In this document: in pieces, positions 6,347 to 8,752 of the stretch | How the letters are laid out: every line of letters starts with the position of its first letter | How positions within the stretch are numbered: the stretch's first letter is position 1 | Origin: Candidatus Methanomethylophilaceae archaeon | GTDB taxonomy: Archaea; Thermoplasmatota; Thermoplasmata; Methanomassiliicoccales; Methanomethylophilaceae | Reading direction: 5' to 3' | DNA length: 8,752 nucleotides | Assembly: GCA_007116915.1 (NCBI GenBank) | Contig: SKHQ01000040.1 | Span: 1-8,752 of the forward strand | Program-made: the position numbers and the translations under genes | Notes under the pieces: generated by a model | What the model saw: the letters and a program-made list of their open reading frames with translations, nothing else | The model's database searches: none | What the model was told of the DNA's origin: nothing

Positions 6347-7536
6347 CAATAGACCTCCGAACGATCGTTGATGTTCTCTCTCAACCTAGCGCCATCGTTG
6401 ATGCGGCAACCGTTGCCCACCACGATGCCGGGTTGGATGCTTACGCATGATCCGATCACTGTGTTGGAACCTATGACGGAGCCGATATCATTCAAAGAGA
6501 TCAACTCGTCCCTGACCCTCCCCAGACATGATGATGAGGAAAGACAGGTATTGGGTCCGATGCGTACGTTACCATCTATTAGGGAACGGCTCACATGACA
6601 ATGACTTGAAATGCTGCTACCGGACATTATCAATGAACCGGAAATGAATGTGAATGGCGATAACGTCACGTTGTCACCTATTGATGTAACTGGGAATATC
6701 GTAACATTGGGACCTATATCGCATCCCTTGCCAATAATCACAGGACCCTCGATGTGGCAACCCGACCTTATCCGGGTACCCTCACCGATGCTGACCGGGC
6801 CTTTAAGGATTACACCGGGCTCAATCCGCCCCGCAACATCCTGACCGGACGAGGCTATGAATCGTGAATTCATGCCTATGACATCCCAGGGATAGACCGC
6901 ATCACACCATGTCCCGCTGGTGATTATACCTTTCAACTTGATGGTCTCCAATAAAGAATCCAGAGCCTCGCTGAGTCCCATCATCCCCTTCTCCACCGCA
7001 TCCTCCAACAATGGCATGACGTCCTTGTTGAAGAGAAAAATCCCGGTGCTTATGAGACAGGTCTCGGCCACAGTAGGTTTCTCGGTGATGTTCTCCACCA
7101 TGCCATCCTTCAACTCCACCACGCCGTACTTGGATGGAATCTTACTGCGAGTTAGCAAAGCGGTGTTCGGAGGGCCACCGGCAATGAGTTCGCCCACAAC
7201 CTGATGGCTTATCACGTTGTCTCCGGGCAGGAGTATGAAATCCCCTTTAGGGAAGTCTTTGGCCATGGTGGCCGCATGTGCGGTCCCCAACAACCTCATC
7301 TGTTCTATGTAAGTGATGGATGCCCCGAAATCCGAACCATCACCGAAATAGGCCTGTATGAGACCGCGGCGATATCCGACCACGATCGCTATCTCGGTGA
7401 CACCATTGGCTACAAGTGCCTTTATGATGTGCTCGAGTATCGGTTTGTTGCCTATCGGCATCATCACTTTAGGCCGGGCTTCGGAGAGAGGCCAAAGCCT
7501 CGAACCGTGCCCAGCGGCAAGAACTATCGCCTGCAT
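6346..7536 (-). CDS. GlmU-like bifunctional sugar-1-phosphate nucleotidylyltransferase/acetyltransferase
   Basis: A 396-residue protein with the layout of archaeal GlmU-type enzymes such as ST0452 of Sulfolobus (about 400 residues). The N-terminal nucleotidyltransferase domain (1-about 230) has LAAGHGSRLWPL (6-17) with EARPKVMMPIG (19-29, K23), GTAHA (84-88), PGDN (104-107, metal-site D106), KYGVVE (136-141), TEKP (151-154), STGIF (163-167) and YPWD (215-218). It would join a sugar-1-phosphate to UTP or dTTP, releasing pyrophosphate. The C-terminal left-handed beta helix (about 237-385) shows hexapeptide repeats such as PVIIGKGCDIGPNVTI (265-280) and would carry the acetyltransferase that acts on glucosamine-1-phosphate in this family. 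That half lacks acetyltransferase motifs I recall from archaeal relatives (see findings), so acetylation is less certain. The gene precedes glmS with a 1-nt overlap, which supports a role in UDP-N-acetylhexosamine formation for surface glycans or lipids. The ATG start has a purine-rich GGGGAAGG just upstream. Confidence 0.88.
   Translation of the reverse strand: MQAIVLAAGHGSRLWPLSEARPKVMMPIGNKPILEHIIKALVANGVTEIAIVVGYRRGLIQAYFGDGSDFGASITYIEQMRLLGTAHAATMAKDFPKGDFILLPGDNVISHQVVGELIAGGPPNTALLTRSKIPSKYGVVELKDGMVENITEKPTVAETCLISTGIFLFNKDVMPLLEDAVEKGMMGLSEALDSLLETIKLKGIITSGTWCDAVYPWDVIGMNSRFIASSGQDVAGRIEPGVILKGPVSIGEGTRIRSGCHIEGPVIIGKGCDIGPNVTIFPVTSIGDNVTLSPFTFISGSLIMSGSSISSHCHVSRSLIDGNVRIGPNTCLSSSSCLGRVRDELISLNDIGSVIGSNTVIGSCVSIQPGIVVGNGCRINDGARLRENINDRSEVY
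6354..6358 (-). promoter_or_regulatory. glmS SD site inside the upstream gene
   Basis: GGAGG on the minus strand lies 7 nt before the glmS ATG, within the last codons of the GlmU-like gene. It decides the ATG at 6346 over the TTG at 6349 and allows reinitiation by ribosomes finishing the upstream gene. Confidence 0.75.
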
Positions 7537-7569
7537 TGACCTTCCCCTTCGGTAATAAGAAAGGAGATA

Positions 7570-7577
7570 GATATATT
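7570..7577 (-). promoter_or_regulatory. TATA box of the GlmU-like/glmS operon
   Basis: AATATATC on the minus strand, centred about 37 nt upstream of the GlmU-like ATG. Archaeal transcription starts roughly 25 nt past the TATA centre, which predicts a start near 7547 and a leader of about 10 nt holding the GGGGAAGG ribosome site. The segment between this gene and the tRNA (7537-7618) contains no ORF of note. Confidence 0.55.
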
Positions 7578-7618
7578 CTTCCCAGACATAATCTGAATAG
7601 AATGTGGAAAAGAAGGAA

Positions 7619-7696
7619 TGGTAGCGGGGGGTCGATTTGAACGACCGGTCTCCGGGTTATGAGCCCGACGGGATATCCTGGCTACCCCACCCCGCT
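7619..7696 (-). tRNA. Initiator tRNA-Met (CAT)
   Basis: A full cloverleaf folds on the minus strand. The 7-bp acceptor AGCGGGG pairs with CCCCGCT; the D arm has GGG/CCC pairs and loop GG; the anticodon stem has loop CTCATAA; the variable loop is AGACC; the T arm is GGTCG/CGACC with loop TTCAAAT; the discriminator is A73. The anticodon CAT is at 7659-7661. The A1:U72 pair and the three consecutive G:C pairs flanking the anticodon loop (GGG before, CCC after) are hallmarks of archaeal initiator tRNA, so it is called initiator rather than elongator Met or the CAT-anticodon Ile tRNA. Position 27:43 is a T:G wobble and 13:22 a T-T mismatch. The 3' CCA is encoded (7619-7621). No intron is present. 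Confidence 0.96.
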
Positions 7697-7720
7697 ATAT
7701 GATTCGTCCTAAATGATAAC

Positions 7721-7736
7721 TTATCTAAAAAGGTTT
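7721..7736 (-). promoter_or_regulatory. BRE/TATA promoter of the initiator tRNA gene
   Basis: On the minus strand AAACC (7732-7736, BRE-like) is followed by TTTTTAGATAA (7721-7731). The TATA centre is about 29 nt upstream of the mature tRNA 5' end, the expected archaeal spacing. The T5 run inside it (7727-7731) could also terminate the SCP2-like transcript arriving from upstream, so one element may serve both uses. Confidence 0.6.
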
Positions 7737-7750
7737 GCATTCACTGATTA

Positions 7751-8083
7751 TCAGAACAGCTTACGGAGCCTCAACAGATCCTCTATCTCGCCGGCCACTC
7801 TGAGTTTCCTCTGGGCAAAGGCTTTCATGGGTCTGATCCTCTTCTCCAACAGCCCGATTATTGTCTCAAGGTCGGCAGCGATCGTCACATCGGGGTTGTC
7901 GAGGAGTCCGTCGCGGAGTGAATGTGCCTTGCCGTCCTCGATGCGGAAACTGTACGCCTCCTCCCCGAACTCCAGATTGATGGCTTTCTTGATCCCATCC
8001 AGAGCCTGTGCCAACTTCTCGTCCTTGTTCACCTTGGAGTTGAACTTGTGCACCAGTTCGCTGAGGTGGTCTATAAGGATCAT
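7751..8083 (-). CDS. SCP2-like sterol-carrier-fold small protein
   Basis: A 110-residue soluble protein resembling archaeal SCP2 (sterol carrier protein 2, PF02036) domains, which form a hydrophobic pocket for lipid-like ligands; the archaeal ligand is unknown and sterols are unlikely. The pattern is an N-terminal helix (1-17), a helix with following strand (about 23-39), strand SFRIEDGKA (45-53), the family-like PDVTIAADLETIIGLLEKR (64-82) and a closing basic segment RKLRVAGEIEDLLRLRKLF (92-110), close to the usual GKLKVxGD...LxxLF ending. The frame is open upstream to 8149, but that part lies inside the RNase HII gene. The ATG at 8083 has GGTGA 5 nt upstream. A GTG at 8090-8092 that overlaps the RNase HII stop is a second possible start. 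The gene starts 5 nt after the RNase HII stop, suggesting coupled expression. Family call moderate; function unknown. Confidence 0.75.
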   Translation of the reverse strand: MILIDHLSELVHKFNSKVNKDEKLAQALDGIKKAINLEFGEEAYSFRIEDGKAHSLRDGLLDNPDVTIAADLETIIGLLEKRIRPMKAFAQRKLRVAGEIEDLLRLRKLF

Positions 8084-8088
8084 AATTA

Positions 8089-8093
8089 TCACC
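8089..8093 (-). promoter_or_regulatory. SD of the SCP2-like gene overlapping the RNase HII stop
   Basis: GGTGA on the minus strand contains the RNase HII TGA stop (8089-8091) and lies 5 nt before the SCP2-like ATG at 8083. A terminating ribosome would sit directly on the initiation site, which favours translational coupling. Confidence 0.6.
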
Positions 8094-8730
8094 AATCCGT
8101 TAAACGGGAGTTCTTTGCACGACCCATGATACGACGAGTAGTCTCCCATGAACAGCGTGCGAACGGTGGCGGATTACCCTTATCATTTATCCATCTTTCT
8201 AAGAAGTCTATGGTCCGCGGATCGGAGGGATATCCACTACCTAGGACCTCCCCATACTCCTTCTCCAACTCGGATATAGTCCGATCGCGCACCACCTTGG
8301 CCACTATCGAGGCCGCCGATACCACCGGATAGTTGTCATCGGCACGGTGCTCGCAAACGATGTCCCCCGACCATCCCAACATTGATGATATTGTGTCCGC
8401 GAATGATTTTTCGTTGACATCGGCGCAATCGATGAAGAGCTTGTTACCCTTGAAACGACCAAGCACCTTGGCGAATGCCTCGGCCTCCAATTTGTTTAGT
8501 GATACCCGGGCTCTGCCAGCATCTATCTCTTCAGCTGAAAGGGAGAGTACCTCGACCTCGCAAATGTCGATTATCTGTGGATACAGGAGCTCTCGCTGGA
8601 CGGGAGTCATTTTCTTGGAGTCCTTGACACCCATCCGTCGTAGGACGGTGTCGTCCTCGATGGCCACCGCTGCGACCACCAAAGGCCCCAGTACCGGACC
8701 CCTTCCCGCCTCATCGGCTCCGCAAAGCAT
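8089..8730 (-). CDS. rnhB: Ribonuclease HII
   Basis: A complete 213-residue archaeal-type RNase HII, which cleaves the RNA strand of RNA/DNA hybrids and nicks 5' of single ribonucleotides in DNA (ribonucleotide excision repair, primer removal). Motifs: DEAGRGPVLGPLVVA (6-20), DSKKM (37-41), LFIDCADVN (98-106), EHRADDNYPVVSAASIVAK (127-145), GSGYPSDP (164-171) and RCSWETTRR (192-200). The metal-binding acidic residues are D6, E7, D101 and D131, matching the D-E-D-D set of archaeal RNase HII. The GRG after DE is the family's substrate-recognising motif. The ATG at 8730 gives the usual short N-terminus before DEAGRG. No good SD precedes it, only GTAGG directly next to the ATG, so a leaderless transcript or coupling to an upstream gene outside the window is possible. 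It is followed by the SCP2-like gene. Confidence 0.97.
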   Translation of the reverse strand: MLCGADEAGRGPVLGPLVVAAVAIEDDTVLRRMGVKDSKKMTPVQRELLYPQIIDICEVEVLSLSAEEIDAGRARVSLNKLEAEAFAKVLGRFKGNKLFIDCADVNEKSFADTISSMLGWSGDIVCEHRADDNYPVVSAASIVAKVVRDRTISELEKEYGEVLGSGYPSDPRTIDFLERWINDKGNPPPFARCSWETTRRIMGRAKNSRLTDW

Positions 8731-8746
8731 CCTACGGTTATGTAGG
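8731..8746. repeat. Short inverted repeat abutting the rnhB start
   Basis: CCTAC (8731-8735) and GTAGG (8742-8746) form a perfect 5-bp inverted repeat around a 6-nt spacer, directly against the rnhB start codon. It could be a small operator or a weak hairpin in the leader, or chance. The window ends 6 nt further on, so context is missing. Confidence 0.3.
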
Positions 8747-8752
8747 TTAATG

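Noticed and set aside
6368..6844. Plus-strand open frames of about 76 residues opposite the GlmU-like gene
   Set aside because: They are antisense to the hexapeptide-repeat region, and their Pro/Ile-rich sequence mirrors the repeats rather than a separate protein.
6347..7618. glmS riboswitch-ribozyme or similar leader element
   Set aside because: There is no room before glmS (1-nt overlap with the previous gene), and the predicted operon leader is only about 10 nt.
7619..7696. Integration (att) site at the tRNA 3' end
   Set aside because: I found no repeated copy of the tRNA 3' end, no integrase gene and no composition shift in the flanking genes.
8084..8149. 22-residue N-terminal extension of the SCP2-like protein
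   Set aside because: It lies almost wholly inside the RNase HII coding region in another frame, adds no domain sequence, and the ATG at 8083 has its own SD.

Overview
The window reads as archaeal chromosome, most likely euryarchaeal and of the Thermoplasmata/Methanomassiliicoccales type. The evidence is an archaeal initiator tRNA with an A1:U72 pair, an archaeosine-type radical SAM enzyme, a DUF5611-like protein, an archaeal-type RNase HII, an archaeal GlmU-like enzyme, TATA/BRE-like promoters and strong Shine-Dalgarno (SD) sites. Of nine protein genes, eight end in TGA, one in TAA and none in TAG. That fits, but does not prove, a lineage that avoids TAG. Genes are tightly packed. There is no insertion sequence, CRISPR array or rRNA, and no stretch over 300 bases lacks a gene.

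Left part (1-1374, minus strand): a probable two-gene operon, RaSEA (the radical SAM enzyme that finishes archaeosine in tRNA) followed 13 nt later by a small DUF5611-like protein of unknown role, with a T-rich tail at the left edge. A compact AT-rich divergent promoter region (about 1375-1449) separates it from the plus-strand genes.

Middle (1450-4555, plus strand): an FAD/NAD(P)H single-cysteine oxidoreductase of the CoA-disulfide reductase/NADH oxidase type; then a TPD-motif PD-(D/E)XK protein, homologous to human CDIN1/C15orf41; then, overlapping it by 14 nt, a Cas4/RecB-like Fe-S nuclease domain split by four predicted membrane helices. The last two form a translationally coupled pair of nuclease-fold proteins, one predicted to be membrane-anchored. 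This is the most unusual part of the window.

Right part (4556-8730, minus strand): the glmU-like and glmS genes form an operon (1-nt overlap) with its own promoter. GlmS makes glucosamine-6-phosphate and the GlmU-like enzyme should act later towards a UDP-linked amino sugar, although its acetyltransferase half looks atypical. Upstream lies an initiator tRNA-Met gene with an encoded CCA and its own promoter. Further upstream is an RNase HII gene coupled to a small SCP2-like gene. The glmS stop codon directly abuts the stop of the convergent Cas4-like gene.
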